Assembly (NCBI GenBank): GCA_030832085.1
Contig: JAURJU010000076.1
Span: 1-64,000, forward strand
DNA length: 64,000 nt
Source of the DNA: Chitinophagales bacterium
GTDB taxonomy: Bacteria > Bacteroidota > Bacteroidia > Chitinophagales > Chitinophagaceae
Direction of reading: 5' to 3'
The notes beneath the pieces were generated by a model that was given only the letters and a program-made list of their open reading frames with translations, was not told the DNA's origin and searched no databases. Both the position numbers and the translations under genes were made by a program. Positions 44,110-52,710 of the stretch are shown here, piece after piece; the first letter of the stretch is position 1, and each line of letters starts with the position of its first letter.

Positions 44110-44841
44110 ATGCAAATTATCCCTGCCATAGATATCATTGATGGTAAATGCGTTCGGCTTACGGAGGGCGATTACCTGCAGAAAACTGAATATTCAGCAT
44201 CCCCCCTGGAGATGGCGAAAATATATGAGGACAATGGCATCAGCCGACTCCATTTGGTGGATCTGGATGGTGCAAGGTCGGGAAAGGTAATCAATTGGAA
44301 AGTTGCAGAACAAATTTCAAGCCATACCAACCTTGTTGTCGACTTTGGTGGTGGGGTGAAGACCCGCAAGGAAGTTGAGCGTATCATCGATATGGGAATT
44401 GCTTATGTAACAGTGGGCAGCGTTGCAGCAAAACAACCAGATATCTTCAAGGAATGGATCGATAATTTTGGACCATCCCGCTTTATGTTGGGTGCCGACG
44501 TAAAGGATGAAATGATCATGGTAAACGGCTGGTTTGAAGCATCATCCATCAGATTGCTGCCCTTCATCGCATCTTACATGGAGATGGGCATCAGGAATGT
44601 TTTTTGTACAGACATCAGCAAAGACGGACGCTTGGAAGGGCCATCCACTGCTTTGTACACCAAGATCAAACTGCAGTTCCCAGATCTTTTTCTCATTGCC
44701 AGTGGCGGCGTTGCCAAGATGGATGACCTGTTCGACCTCTCAGCCGCAGGATGCGATGCTGCCATTGTTGGAAAAGCCATTTACGAGAATAGGATATCAA
44801 TTGAAGCATTGAAAACATTTATACAATCAACACCACATTGA
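44110..44841 (+). CDS. hisA: ProFAR isomerase HisA
   Basis: Phosphoribosylformimino-AICAR ribotide isomerase, a (beta/alpha)8 barrel. The 243 residues show the half-barrel symmetry with catalytic Asp8 (PAIDIIDGKCVRL) and the second Asp in LGADVKDEMI, plus VDFGGGVKTR and ASGGVAKMDDL for phosphate binding. Three bases after hisH and contiguous with hisF. Confidence 0.95.
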   Translation: MQIIPAIDIIDGKCVRLTEGDYLQKTEYSASPLEMAKIYEDNGISRLHLVDLDGARSGKVINWKVAEQISSHTNLVVDFGGGVKTRKEVERIIDMGIAYVTVGSVAAKQPDIFKEWIDNFGPSRFMLGADVKDEMIMVNGWFEASSIRLLPFIASYMEMGIRNVFCTDISKDGRLEGPSTALYTKIKLQFPDLFLIASGGVAKMDDLFDLSAAGCDAAIVGKAIYENRISIEALKTFIQSTPH

Positions 44842-45594
44842 ATGCTCACCAAGCGCATCATACCCTGTCTCGACATCAAAGATGGCCGTACTGTAAAAGG
44901 CACAAATTTCGTTGACCTGCGCGATGCAGGAGACCCCGTTGAGTTGGCTGCGCTATATGCAGAAAAAGGAGCAGATGAACTGGTGTTTCTCGACATCACG
45001 GCAACGAACGAAAAGAGAAAGACTTTGGCTGCTCTTGTAGACAGGATTGCACACAGAATCAATATTCCATTCACTGTGGGAGGTGGCATTTCCTCAGTTG
45101 AGGATGTCAGGGTGCTATTGGACAGTGGGGCAGACAAGATCTCAGTCAATACTTCTGCGTTCAAAGATCCCGAATTGATCAACCGGCTTTCAGCTGAGTT
45201 TGGAAGCCAATGCATTGTGCTGGCCATTGATGCCAAAAAAGGGGAGGACGGGGAATGGTATGTTTACTTGAATGGTGGGCGGTTGGCAACAGAAAAAAAA
45301 TGCCTGGATTGGGCGATAGAAGCAGTGCAAAGGGGTGCAGGTGAAATCCTGTTGACATCGATGGACCATGATGGAACAAAGGCCGGATTTGCCAAGGAGA
45401 TCACAGGTCTGGTTTCCCGATCAGTGAACGTGCCTGTTATTGCATCCGGCGGAGGTGGGACCCCCATCCACTTTTACGATATTTTGGACAGACATGCGGA
45501 TGCAGCCCTTGCTGCCAGCATTTTTCACTTCGGTGAAATATCCATTCCCGAACTCAAGGCATTCCTTAAACAAAAGGGAATTCCGGTCAGATGA
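44842..45594 (+). CDS. hisF: Imidazole glycerol phosphate synthase subunit HisF
   Basis: Cyclase that makes imidazole glycerol phosphate and AICAR with HisH. The 250 residues have catalytic Asp11 ([15 protein letters not shown]) and Asp130 (VLAIDAKK), with TVGGGISS and ASGGGGTP as phosphate loops. Starts on the base after the hisA stop codon. Confidence 0.96.
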   Translation: MLTKRIIPCLDIKDGRTVKGTNFVDLRDAGDPVELAALYAEKGADELVFLDITATNEKRKTLAALVDRIAHRINIPFTVGGGISSVEDVRVLLDSGADKISVNTSAFKDPELINRLSAEFGSQCIVLAIDAKKGEDGEWYVYLNGGRLATEKKCLDWAIEAVQRGAGEILLTSMDHDGTKAGFAKEITGLVSRSVNVPVIASGGGGTPIHFYDILDRHADAALAASIFHFGEISIPELKAFLKQKGIPVR

Positions 45595-45607
45595 CCGGTA
45601 TATTGAT

Positions 45608-45615
45608 TAATTTTG
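45608..45615 (+). promoter_or_regulatory. -7 box inside the his segment, before hisIE
   Basis: TAATTTTG, exact match, seven bases before the hisIE ATG. Suggests an internal promoter for hisIE and the following thioredoxin-like gene. Confidence 0.45.
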
Positions 45616-45622
45616 CAATGAA

Positions 45623-46225
45623 ATGGAGTTGAACATGGATTTTAAGAAATTTTCTGATGGACTCATGCCTGCCATCATACAGGACCTGAATACCGGGAAA
45701 GTATTGATGCTGGGGTACATGAACCTTGACGCCTTCAATGAAACCATGACAACCGGAAAAATTACATTTTTCAGCCGCTCCAAAAACCGTCTTTGGACCA
45801 AGGGTGAAGAAAGCGGAAACTTTCTTTACCTGAAATCTTACGCCCTGGATTGTGACCAGGACGCATTGCTTTTCAAGGTATCACCTGTTGGTCCTGTCTG
45901 CCATACCGGCGCAGACACCTGCTGGAATGAGGTAAATGCCTCTGATGATTTCCTTCAGCACCTGGAATCCATCATCGACCTCCGAAAAAGCAGTGACGAT
46001 GAGAATTCTTACGTACGGTCACTCTTCAAAAAGGGAATCAATAAAATTGCACAGAAAGTGGGAGAGGAAGCAGTTGAAGTCATTATCGAAGCAAAGGACA
46101 ACGACGATGACAAGTTTCTCAATGAATCAGCAGACCTGCTTTTTCACTATTTGCTTTTGCTTAACAGCAAAGGCTTTAATTTAGACAATATAAAAGACAT
46201 TCTCAAGCAACGCCATCAACAATGA
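45623..46225 (+). CDS. hisIE: Bifunctional phosphoribosyl-AMP cyclohydrolase/phosphoribosyl-ATP pyrophosphatase
   Basis: Second and third steps of histidine synthesis in one 200-residue chain. The HisI domain (residues 1-105) has the metal-binding FFSRSKNRLWTKGEESGN and CHTGADTCW. The HisE domain (residues 115-200) has the helical SYVRSLFKKGINKIAQK and GEEAVEVIIEAKD. In E. coli the order of domains is the same. hisG, hisD, hisC and hisB are not in the window. The stop overlaps the next ATG (ATGA). Confidence 0.95.
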   Translation: MELNMDFKKFSDGLMPAIIQDLNTGKVLMLGYMNLDAFNETMTTGKITFFSRSKNRLWTKGEESGNFLYLKSYALDCDQDALLFKVSPVGPVCHTGADTCWNEVNASDDFLQHLESIIDLRKSSDDENSYVRSLFKKGINKIAQKVGEEAVEVIIEAKDNDDDKFLNESADLLFHYLLLLNSKGFNLDNIKDILKQRHQQ

Positions 46226-47301
46226 AAAAAATCATCATCATACTGCTGACCCTTCCTGCTCTTGTTTTTGCCCAAGAAGGAAACTATTCCATCAAGGGAA
46301 TGTTCAAGGGCATGCCTGATAAAACTGAACTTGTATTGAAGAATGAGGAAGTCAGTCCAGAACCACTGGCCACCTTTGTTTCAAAGGGAGAGCAGTTTCA
46401 AGTTGCTGGAAAGCTAAAGGAACCAGGTCTCTACCAGCTTTCTGCAAAAAATGGGCAACAGAAAATGTTCATATTTCTAGACGCCTCTAACGTAAACATT
46501 GTTGGTGATTTTGCCGTAATGCAAAATGCTACACTTACCGGATCCAAGACCCACGATGATTTCATCGCTTTCAATAATACATTCAATCCACTGTTTGCCA
46601 AGCTTTCATCATTTGCACAACAGCTCAACCAGGGCGCAAAGGATGAGAACAATGCCATCAAAAAGGGATATGCCGATGTGGTTGCAGAAGTAAACGTCCA
46701 GGCGGAAAAATTTGTTAGCACCCACACCAATTCTCCGGTATCTCCCTTTTTATTGCTGGTGCTGATGCAGCTCAATGATGACCCGAACATCATGGAAGCA
46801 AGGCTTGCCAAAATTACACCTGCAGCAAAAGACAATTATTTTGGAAGGACAGCCAGCAAGGTGGTTGCAGATGCCAGGTTCGGGTCCATCGGCAGTCCTG
46901 CTCCCGACTTCACACAGCAAGACGTTGATGGAAAGGATGTCAAACTCTCCTCATTCAAGGGTAAATATGTGTTGATAGATTTTTGGGCCAGCTGGTGTGG
47001 TCCTTGCCGCCAGGAAAATCCCAACGTAGTCAACGCATTCAACAAGTTCAAGGCAAAAAATTTCACCGTTTTGGGGGTTTCACTCGACAGGGCAAGAGAC
47101 AAGTGGCTGGAAGCGATCAAAGCCGATAACCTGGCATGGACACAGGTCAGTGACCTGAAATTCTGGAGCAATGCTGTTGCGGTTCAATATAAAATCCAGA
47201 GCATTCCACAGAACTATCTGGTGGATCCGAATGGTATAATCATCGCTAAAAATCTACGTGGTGAGGAACTGCAATCAAGGCTGGCTTCCCTCTTGAAATA
47301 G
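46222..47301 (+). CDS. DUF4369/TlpA-like thioredoxin-family protein
   Basis: 359 residues: signal peptide (residues 1-17), a DUF4369 beta-domain (about 20-120), a helical linker, and a C-terminal AhpC/TSA-TlpA thioredoxin fold with the redox motif WASWCGPCRQEN (Cys259, Cys262). Predicted periplasmic disulfide reductase of a Bacteroidota-specific architecture; the client protein is unknown. Its start overlaps the hisIE stop by four bases although no metabolic link to histidine is evident. Confidence 0.88.
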   Translation: MKKIIIILLTLPALVFAQEGNYSIKGMFKGMPDKTELVLKNEEVSPEPLATFVSKGEQFQVAGKLKEPGLYQLSAKNGQQKMFIFLDASNVNIVGDFAVMQNATLTGSKTHDDFIAFNNTFNPLFAKLSSFAQQLNQGAKDENNAIKKGYADVVAEVNVQAEKFVSTHTNSPVSPFLLLVLMQLNDDPNIMEARLAKITPAAKDNYFGRTASKVVADARFGSIGSPAPDFTQQDVDGKDVKLSSFKGKYVLIDFWASWCGPCRQENPNVVNAFNKFKAKNFTVLGVSLDRARDKWLEAIKADNLAWTQVSDLKFWSNAVAVQYKIQSIPQNYLVDPNGIIIAKNLRGEELQSRLASLLK

Positions 47302-47305
47302 GTAT

Positions 47306-47662
47306 TTAAAAATACACATCCTCAATCAGGAAAAAACTTGGTTTGTCGCTTTCGTCAAGGCTGATGGAAAGGATATCATACCTGACCCATTTATGTCCCC
47401 TGTTGAGCATGATGTATGCGCTGCCGGCCGAAATAAAGTACCTCATTTTGTTCCTGTCTACCAGTCGCTCTGGATGTCCAAAAATGCTGCTTCTTCTTGT
47501 TTTTACCTCAAAAAAATGAAGGCGTCCCTCCTTTGTTGCCACAAGGTCAATTTCCCAGTGTCCATACCGCCAGTTTTGTGCCCTGATCTCGTATCCGTTT
47601 TCTTCTGCCCAATTGCGTGCCAACTGCTCTCCCAATCTCCCTGTCTCATTGTGTCTTGCCAT
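47306..47662 (-). CDS. YraN/UPF0102 nuclease-fold protein
   Basis: 118 residues from the ATG at 47662 (MARHNETGRLGEQLARNWA). The core GHWEIDLVATKEGRLHFFEVKTR carries the D...ExK signature of the restriction-endonuclease-like fold. The family is widely conserved and of uncertain function, sometimes linked to Holliday-junction or DNA-uptake genes, none of which are here. Divergent from manA. Confidence 0.9.
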   Translation of the reverse strand: MARHNETGRLGEQLARNWAEENGYEIRAQNWRYGHWEIDLVATKEGRLHFFEVKTRRSSIFGHPERLVDRNKMRYFISAGSAYIMLNRGHKWVRYDILSISLDESDKPSFFLIEDVYF

Positions 47663-47687
47663 AAAGCTTGATTGATTTAACTTTGAA

Positions 47688-47695
47688 TGCACAAA
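47688..47695 (+). promoter_or_regulatory. -7 box of manA
   Basis: TAACTTTG, exact match, 50 bases before the manA ATG at 47746. Confidence 0.55.
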
Positions 47696-47745
47696 GGTTA
47701 ATCCAACTTCAAAATTCTCTCAGTAACCAATACAATCAATGGGAT

Positions 47746-48930
47746 ATGCACAGCTTAAATGGTAGAATTCAACCATATTCCTGGGGTGGAAATACATTTA
47801 TTCCATCGCTTTTTCAGATGCCGGCTGCCAACCAACCTGCGGCAGAATATTGGTTGGGCATACATGGCGGAGGCCCGTCCCAGGTGTTGCTTGGGCAAGG
47901 TGCACACACCAGTTTGCAGGCCTTGATCGGTTCAGACAAGACCAGGTACCTGGGTAAAGCCGTGAACACACGTTTTGGAAACCTTCCTTTTTTGCTGAAG
48001 ATCCTTGATGTGAAAGATATGCTGTCGATTCAGGTACATCCCAACAAGCACGCAGCAGAGGAAGGATTCAAGAAAGAGAATGCATTGGCAATACCACTGA
48101 CGGCTTCTAACCGAAATTATAAGGATGACAACCACAAGCCTGAGATGATGGTAGCGCTCAGTGATTTCTGGTTGCTGCATGGGTTCTCTCCTGCCATTGC
48201 AAGTCATCTTGAGATGTACGAAATATTAAAACCCTTTTCCCAAACATTCTATCAGGGGGGCATTAAAGGGCTATACAAGGAACTCATGGAGCTGCCACAA
48301 GACCATGTGGATGCCCTTCTGGCTCCACATGCAAAGAACATCATCCCAGCCTATGAAAAGGGACTTTTGCCCAAGACATCGCCTGATTTTTGGGCAGCGA
48401 GGGCAATAAAAACCTTTTGTGTTGATGGTCATTACGACAGGGGGATTTTTTCAATCTATCTTTTCAACATCCTCAATCTTAAACCCGGAGAAGGTATTTT
48501 TCAAGGCGCAGGTTTGCCCCATGCCTACCTGGAAGGCCAGAACATTGAGTTGATGTCCAATTCAGACAATGTGTTGCGTGCGGGGTTGACCCCGAAGTAC
48601 GTGGACATACAGGAGTTGCTGGCGAATACCGAATTTGTTGTGACAAATCCTGCAATAATTCACGGATCTTTAAACAAAGGCATCCAACATTACCCTTGCC
48701 CGATAGAGGATTTTGAATTGACTGGGTATTTTTTGCGCCCCGGAGAAACGGTGGTATTGAATGTCCAATCGCCCAGTATTTTTCTGATGCTCAATGGAAA
48801 GGTCCACTGGAAAGGCAGTACCGATAAGCTGCTTGGCGGAGCAGATGCTTTTTTTTCAGCGCCTGGTGAACAGCTGATTGCAGAAGCTTTGGAGGAAACC
48901 AGCTTGTTTTGGGCTGCTGTTCCCCTTTGA
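47746..48930 (+). CDS. manA: Mannose-6-phosphate isomerase, class I
   Basis: Zinc enzyme interconverting mannose 6-phosphate and fructose 6-phosphate. 394 residues from the ATG at 47746 (MHSLNGRIQPYSWGG), which matches the family N-terminus; the reading frame stays open upstream through the promoter. Metal-ligand motifs are QVHPNKHAAEEGF, HKPEMMVAL and GLPHAYLEG. It supplies GDP-mannose precursors or feeds mannose to glycolysis. No sugar-nucleotide genes are adjacent. Confidence 0.94.
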   Translation: MHSLNGRIQPYSWGGNTFIPSLFQMPAANQPAAEYWLGIHGGGPSQVLLGQGAHTSLQALIGSDKTRYLGKAVNTRFGNLPFLLKILDVKDMLSIQVHPNKHAAEEGFKKENALAIPLTASNRNYKDDNHKPEMMVALSDFWLLHGFSPAIASHLEMYEILKPFSQTFYQGGIKGLYKELMELPQDHVDALLAPHAKNIIPAYEKGLLPKTSPDFWAARAIKTFCVDGHYDRGIFSIYLFNILNLKPGEGIFQGAGLPHAYLEGQNIELMSNSDNVLRAGLTPKYVDIQELLANTEFVVTNPAIIHGSLNKGIQHYPCPIEDFELTGYFLRPGETVVLNVQSPSIFLMLNGKVHWKGSTDKLLGGADAFFSAPGEQLIAEALEETSLFWAAVPL

Positions 48931-48998
48931 TTTCCTCCGCTATACACATCATGAGGATAACTGTATGGGCATTTTCTTTAACAGCAATATTAATTCAT

Positions 48999-49006
48999 TA
49001 ATTTTG
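48999..49006 (+). promoter_or_regulatory. -7 box of the DUF6580 gene
   Basis: TAATTTTG, exact match, 14 bases before the ATG at 49021; it implies a leader of about ten bases. Confidence 0.55.
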
Positions 49007-49020
49007 TTAAAATTGATTCC

Positions 49021-49581
49021 ATGAAAGTTTCGAAATACACCTTGTTTTCATTTCTCATGTTGGTGGTTGTAGCCGCTGCATACCGCGCGATACCTGGACG
49101 ACCATGGGGATTTGCTCCTCAGTTTGCCATGGCAATTTTTGGAGGATCTGTTATCAAGGACAAGAAACTAGCTTTTTTGTTGCCACTGTTGTCATTGTTG
49201 ATTTCTGATGTTTTTTATGAGATTCTTTATATCAACGGAATTTTCGATATCAAGGGATTTTACTCCGGCATGTGGATGAACTATCTGTTGTTTGGCGCTT
49301 TGACCATTGTTGGATTTTTCATCAATGCGGAGAAGCCAATCTCCATTGCAAAAGGGGCTGTCGCTGCACCTACCATTTTCTTTTTTGCATCCAACTTTGT
49401 GACATGGTTGGGAAATGGAGGTTACAGCAGGCCTAAAACCATAACAGGTTTATCACAGACCTTGATTGATGGAATTCCCTTTTATACCAATAGCCTTATA
49501 GCCACTTTCGTTTTTGGAACTGTACTTTTTGGGGGATTTTATCTGCTTGGTAAATCGGCATTGGGCCGGCAGGCAGCCTAA
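49021..49581 (+). CDS. DUF6580-type integral membrane protein
   Basis: 186 residues with about five transmembrane helices, starting with an N-terminal hydrophobic segment. The blocks YRAIPGRPWGFAPQFAMAIFGG and FASNFVTWLGNGGY resemble the DUF6580 family of Bacteroidota membrane proteins, possibly related to S-component-like transporters. No substrate can be inferred. Its end overlaps the rnhA end on the opposite strand by four bases. Confidence 0.75.
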   Translation: MKVSKYTLFSFLMLVVVAAAYRAIPGRPWGFAPQFAMAIFGGSVIKDKKLAFLLPLLSLLISDVFYEILYINGIFDIKGFYSGMWMNYLLFGALTIVGFFINAEKPISIAKGAVAAPTIFFFASNFVTWLGNGGYSRPKTITGLSQTLIDGIPFYTNSLIATFVFGTVLFGGFYLLGKSALGRQAA

Positions 49582-50042
49582 CCTTCATATCCCAAATCTT
49601 CAACGAGATTTCCTCCATCTGCAGCTGCTGTAGCCAGCTCATCACAGCGCTGGTTGTATGGGTTGGAAGCGTGTCCTTTAACCCAGATGAATTTTATGGT
49701 ATGTTGTCTTGAAATCTTGTAATACCGCCTCCAAAGATCGCTGTTCTTTTTCCCCCCTTTGAAGTCACTTGCCATCCATTTGTCAAGCCAACGCTCCATC
49801 ACCGCTTGCACCACGTATTTGCTGTCTGAATACACTTCAATATTCAGTCCAGTCCGGTTGAGCGCCTCCAGTGCTGCTATTACAGACATCAGCTCCATTC
49901 TGTTGTTGGTGGTATGCCTGTATCCTTTGGACAGCTCCTTGCTTTTGCCACCCCATATCAGGATAGCGCCATAACCGCCTCTACCGGGATTTCCCCTGGC
50001 GGAGCCATCTGTATAAATAGTGAGTCCGTTTGCGTTAATCAT
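49578..50042 (-). CDS. rnhA: Ribonuclease HI
   Basis: Degrades RNA in RNA-DNA hybrids (primer removal, R-loops). At 154 residues it matches E. coli RNase HI (155). All five catalytic residues are at equivalent positions: Asp12 (IYTDGSARGNPG), Glu50 (NNRMELM), Asp73 (YSDSKYVV), His124 (VKGHASNPYNQ) and Asp134. It begins on the base after the pyk stop codon, so it is read from the pyk transcript. Confidence 0.96.
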   Translation of the reverse strand: MINANGLTIYTDGSARGNPGRGGYGAILIWGGKSKELSKGYRHTTNNRMELMSVIAALEALNRTGLNIEVYSDSKYVVQAVMERWLDKWMASDFKGGKKNSDLWRRYYKISRQHTIKFIWVKGHASNPYNQRCDELATAAADGGNLVEDLGYEG

Positions 50043-51533
50043 TTATTGAACAACCGTAACCTTGATGGTATTGGTAGGGAGGTGCAGCTCAATGGGCGTA
50101 CTACCTGTATTGACCACCACTTCACCTTCCCTGATGAAGCCCCTTTCTTTTAGAATCTTGATCTGGTCTGCAATGATTTCGTCCAGGCTCACTTCTTCGT
50201 CATAAAAGAATGCCCTGATTCCCCAACTCAGGCTCAGCTGGTTGACCAACGATCTTTCTTTTGTGAAGATGTAAAGGTTCGATTTTGGACGAAAACAACT
50301 CAGCATAAAAGCGGTATATCCAGTTTGGGTCATACCAATCAACGCATCCGCATTTGTGTTTTGAGAAAGTTTACATGCCGTCAGGCATACTGCATCACTG
50401 ATGAATGTTGGTGAATGGGGAAGGGGTTTGATGTCTTCGTCCCTGTTGTACCGGTATTCTGATTTTTCCGCTTCAATGATAATTTTGCGCATGGTTTCCA
50501 CTACCAAGGCAGGGTGCATGCCTGTTGCAGTTTCACCGCTGAGCATCACTGCATCGGCGCCTTCCAGCACGGCATTCGCCACGTCAGTGCTTTCACTCCT
50601 GTTGGGTTTGACCCGATCAATCATGCTTTCCATCATTTGCGTGGCAACGATAACTGGTTTACCCCTGTGAAGACATTTTCTGATGATCTGCCTTTGGATC
50701 AAAGGAACCTTTTCGATGGGAACCTCCACTCCGAGGTCGCCGCGCGCGACCATGATGCCATCAGATTCCAGGATGATTTCCCTGAGGTTTTCCAATGCTT
50801 CAGGCATTTCAATCTTGGAAATTACCTTTAGTTTACTTTTGTTGTCACGAAGTATTTTTTTAATGCCAACAATGTCTTCTACTTTCCTGACGAAAGAAAG
50901 TGCCACCCAGTCAAGGTTTTCCCTGATGATAAAATCCAGGTCCATCAAATCTTTCTCTGTCAGTGCGGGCAGTGAAATCTTGGTGTCCGGTAGGTTCAGC
51001 CCTTTCTTTGAAGAAATGATGCCACCAAGTTTAACCCTGACTTTTACATCACCATTGCCCATGATTTCCTTTACGACCACCTCAATTTTTCCATCGTCAA
51101 TCATGATGGTATTTCCAACCAATACATCACCTGCGAGATTGGGGTAGGAGACATATATTTTCTCCATGGTTCCCACCATTTTTTCATTGGTGAAAGTCAG
51201 GACATCGCCTTCTTTTACATGGAGTGCATTGTTTTCAATTTCACCTACCCTAAGCTTAGGTCCCTGGAGGTCGCCTAAAATGGCAATGTTATATGGTTCT
51301 GTGGCACTGATTTTTCTTATGCTGTCAATGATTCTTTTCTTGTCTTCATGAGCACCGTGTGAAAAATTCAGCCTAAAAACATTTACACCAGCCTTGACCA
51401 ACTCAAGCAATTTTTCATGGGAGTCGCATGCAGGACCAACTGTAGCAACAATTTTTGTTCTGTGTGTTGCATGTTCTTGTGCGGCATTGTTGTCCATATC
51501 CTGGTGAAAGTATTTGCCAATATTTTTACTCAT
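50043..51533 (-). CDS. pyk: Pyruvate kinase
   Basis: Last step of glycolysis, phosphoenolpyruvate to pyruvate with ATP formation. The 496 residues have a short N-terminal extension, then TKIVATVGPACDS, RLNFSHGAHEDK, GDLQGPKLRVG, MVARGDLGVEVP and IVATQMMESM. The C-terminal allosteric domain is present. An internal in-frame ATG (MDNNAAQEH) is an alternative start 12 codons later. It lies downstream of pfkA but is separated from it by a terminator. Confidence 0.96.
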   Translation of the reverse strand: MSKNIGKYFHQDMDNNAAQEHATHRTKIVATVGPACDSHEKLLELVKAGVNVFRLNFSHGAHEDKKRIIDSIRKISATEPYNIAILGDLQGPKLRVGEIENNALHVKEGDVLTFTNEKMVGTMEKIYVSYPNLAGDVLVGNTIMIDDGKIEVVVKEIMGNGDVKVRVKLGGIISSKKGLNLPDTKISLPALTEKDLMDLDFIIRENLDWVALSFVRKVEDIVGIKKILRDNKSKLKVISKIEMPEALENLREIILESDGIMVARGDLGVEVPIEKVPLIQRQIIRKCLHRGKPVIVATQMMESMIDRVKPNRSESTDVANAVLEGADAVMLSGETATGMHPALVVETMRKIIIEAEKSEYRYNRDEDIKPLPHSPTFISDAVCLTACKLSQNTNADALIGMTQTGYTAFMLSCFRPKSNLYIFTKERSLVNQLSLSWGIRAFFYDEEVSLDEIIADQIKILKERGFIREGEVVVNTGSTPIELHLPTNTIKVTVVQ

Positions 51534-51554
51534 AGTTCTAGTTTTGTTTTGTTT

Positions 51555-51589
51555 AAAATAAAAAACAGCAGATTGGGTTCTGCTGTTTT
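51555..51589 (-). terminator. Terminator after pfkA
   Basis: AAAACAGCAGA (51562-51572) pairs perfectly with TCTGCTGTTTT (51579-51589) around a six-base loop; on the minus strand a TTTTTTATTTT tract follows. It separates pfkA from pyk. Confidence 0.9.
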
Positions 51590-51593
51590 CGCA

Positions 51594-52577
51594 TTAGCTG
51601 GCGAGGATCTTAACAATCTTCATCCATTCGTCGCTTATTTTTTGTTTTGCCTTGACTGCATTGTCCAGTAGAGTATAATGCATTTTGTTGTTCATGATGC
51701 CAACCATAACATTGTTCCGTCCTTCCAGCAGGCATTCTACTGCAGCATATCCCATGCGGCTTGCAATCAACCGGTCCATGCTGGTTGGCGCTCCCCCGCG
51801 TTGGATATGTCCCAGAATGGCTACCCGGATATCAAATCCAGGAATCCTTTCTTTCACTACTGCAGCAAGGTGGTTGGCGCCTCCAAAATCGTCACCTTCG
51901 GCCACTACAACAATGTTTACGAGTTTCTTTCTTCTTTCCTTTTCCTGCAATGAGCCCAAGACTGCCTCTACATCGGTTTTCTTTTCAGGAATAAGGATAT
52001 GCTCTGCTCCAGTTCCAATACCACTGTGCAAGGCAATGTAGCCGGCATCTCTTCCCATCACTTCAATGATGAAAAGCCTGTCGTGAGCATCAGCAGTATC
52101 CCTGATTTTGTCGATGGCTTCAACTGCAGTGTTGACTGCAGTATCAAAACCTATGGTAAAATCAGTGCCTGCAATATCCTTGTCAATGGTTCCGGGAATC
52201 CCGATGCAGGGGATATCAAATTCATTTGAAAAAATCTGTGCCCCTTTGAATGATCCATCTCCGCCGATGATGATCAAACCATTGATGCCGTGTTTTTTTA
52301 GGTTTTCGTATGCTTTTTTTCTGCCTTCCGGTGTCATGAATTCCTTGCACCTGGCAGTTTTCAGGATGGTACCACCCCTTTGAATGATGTTGGCCACACT
52401 TCTGGAATCCATCTGGTGGATATCATCATCGATCATGCCGGCATATCCCCTGGTAATTCCAAAAACTTCAAGATTGTGGTACAGGCCAGTCCTTACTACA
52501 GCCCTTATGCAGGCATTCATTCCTGGGGAGTCCCCCCCTGAGGTCATGACACCAATCTTGGTAACTTTTTTTTCCAT
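51594..52577 (-). CDS. pfkA: ATP-dependent 6-phosphofructokinase
   Basis: Committed glycolytic step. The 327 residues show GVMTSGGDSPGMNA (ATP/Mg), IIIGGDGSFKG with the Gly typical of ATP use rather than pyrophosphate, and GTIDKDIAGTD with catalytic Asp132 and Asp134. Most bacterial enzymes read TIDND there; Lys133 replaces the Asn. VEVMGR-like IEVMGRDAGY and HIQRGGAPT are also present. It has its own promoter and a strong terminator. Confidence 0.95.
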   Translation of the reverse strand: MEKKVTKIGVMTSGGDSPGMNACIRAVVRTGLYHNLEVFGITRGYAGMIDDDIHQMDSRSVANIIQRGGTILKTARCKEFMTPEGRKKAYENLKKHGINGLIIIGGDGSFKGAQIFSNEFDIPCIGIPGTIDKDIAGTDFTIGFDTAVNTAVEAIDKIRDTADAHDRLFIIEVMGRDAGYIALHSGIGTGAEHILIPEKKTDVEAVLGSLQEKERRKKLVNIVVVAEGDDFGGANHLAAVVKERIPGFDIRVAILGHIQRGGAPTSMDRLIASRMGYAAVECLLEGRNNVMVGIMNNKMHYTLLDNAVKAKQKISDEWMKIVKILAS

Positions 52578-52647
52578 GTTCTACTTGGTCGGGTTAATGG
52601 GTCGGGCTGCAGGCAACATGTTGCTGGCACATTGCCCTCTGTGGTCG

Positions 52648-52655
52648 CAAATTTA
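52648..52655 (-). promoter_or_regulatory. -7 box of pfkA
   Basis: TAAATTTG on the minus strand, an exact match, with a leader of about 70 bases before the pfkA ATG at 52577. The leader has no obvious terminator-like fold. Confidence 0.55.
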
Positions 52656-52710
52656 ACATTTTTCGGCCAATTTTCCACTGCCAATGTAGCATGTGCAAGT
52701 AACTTGTGGA

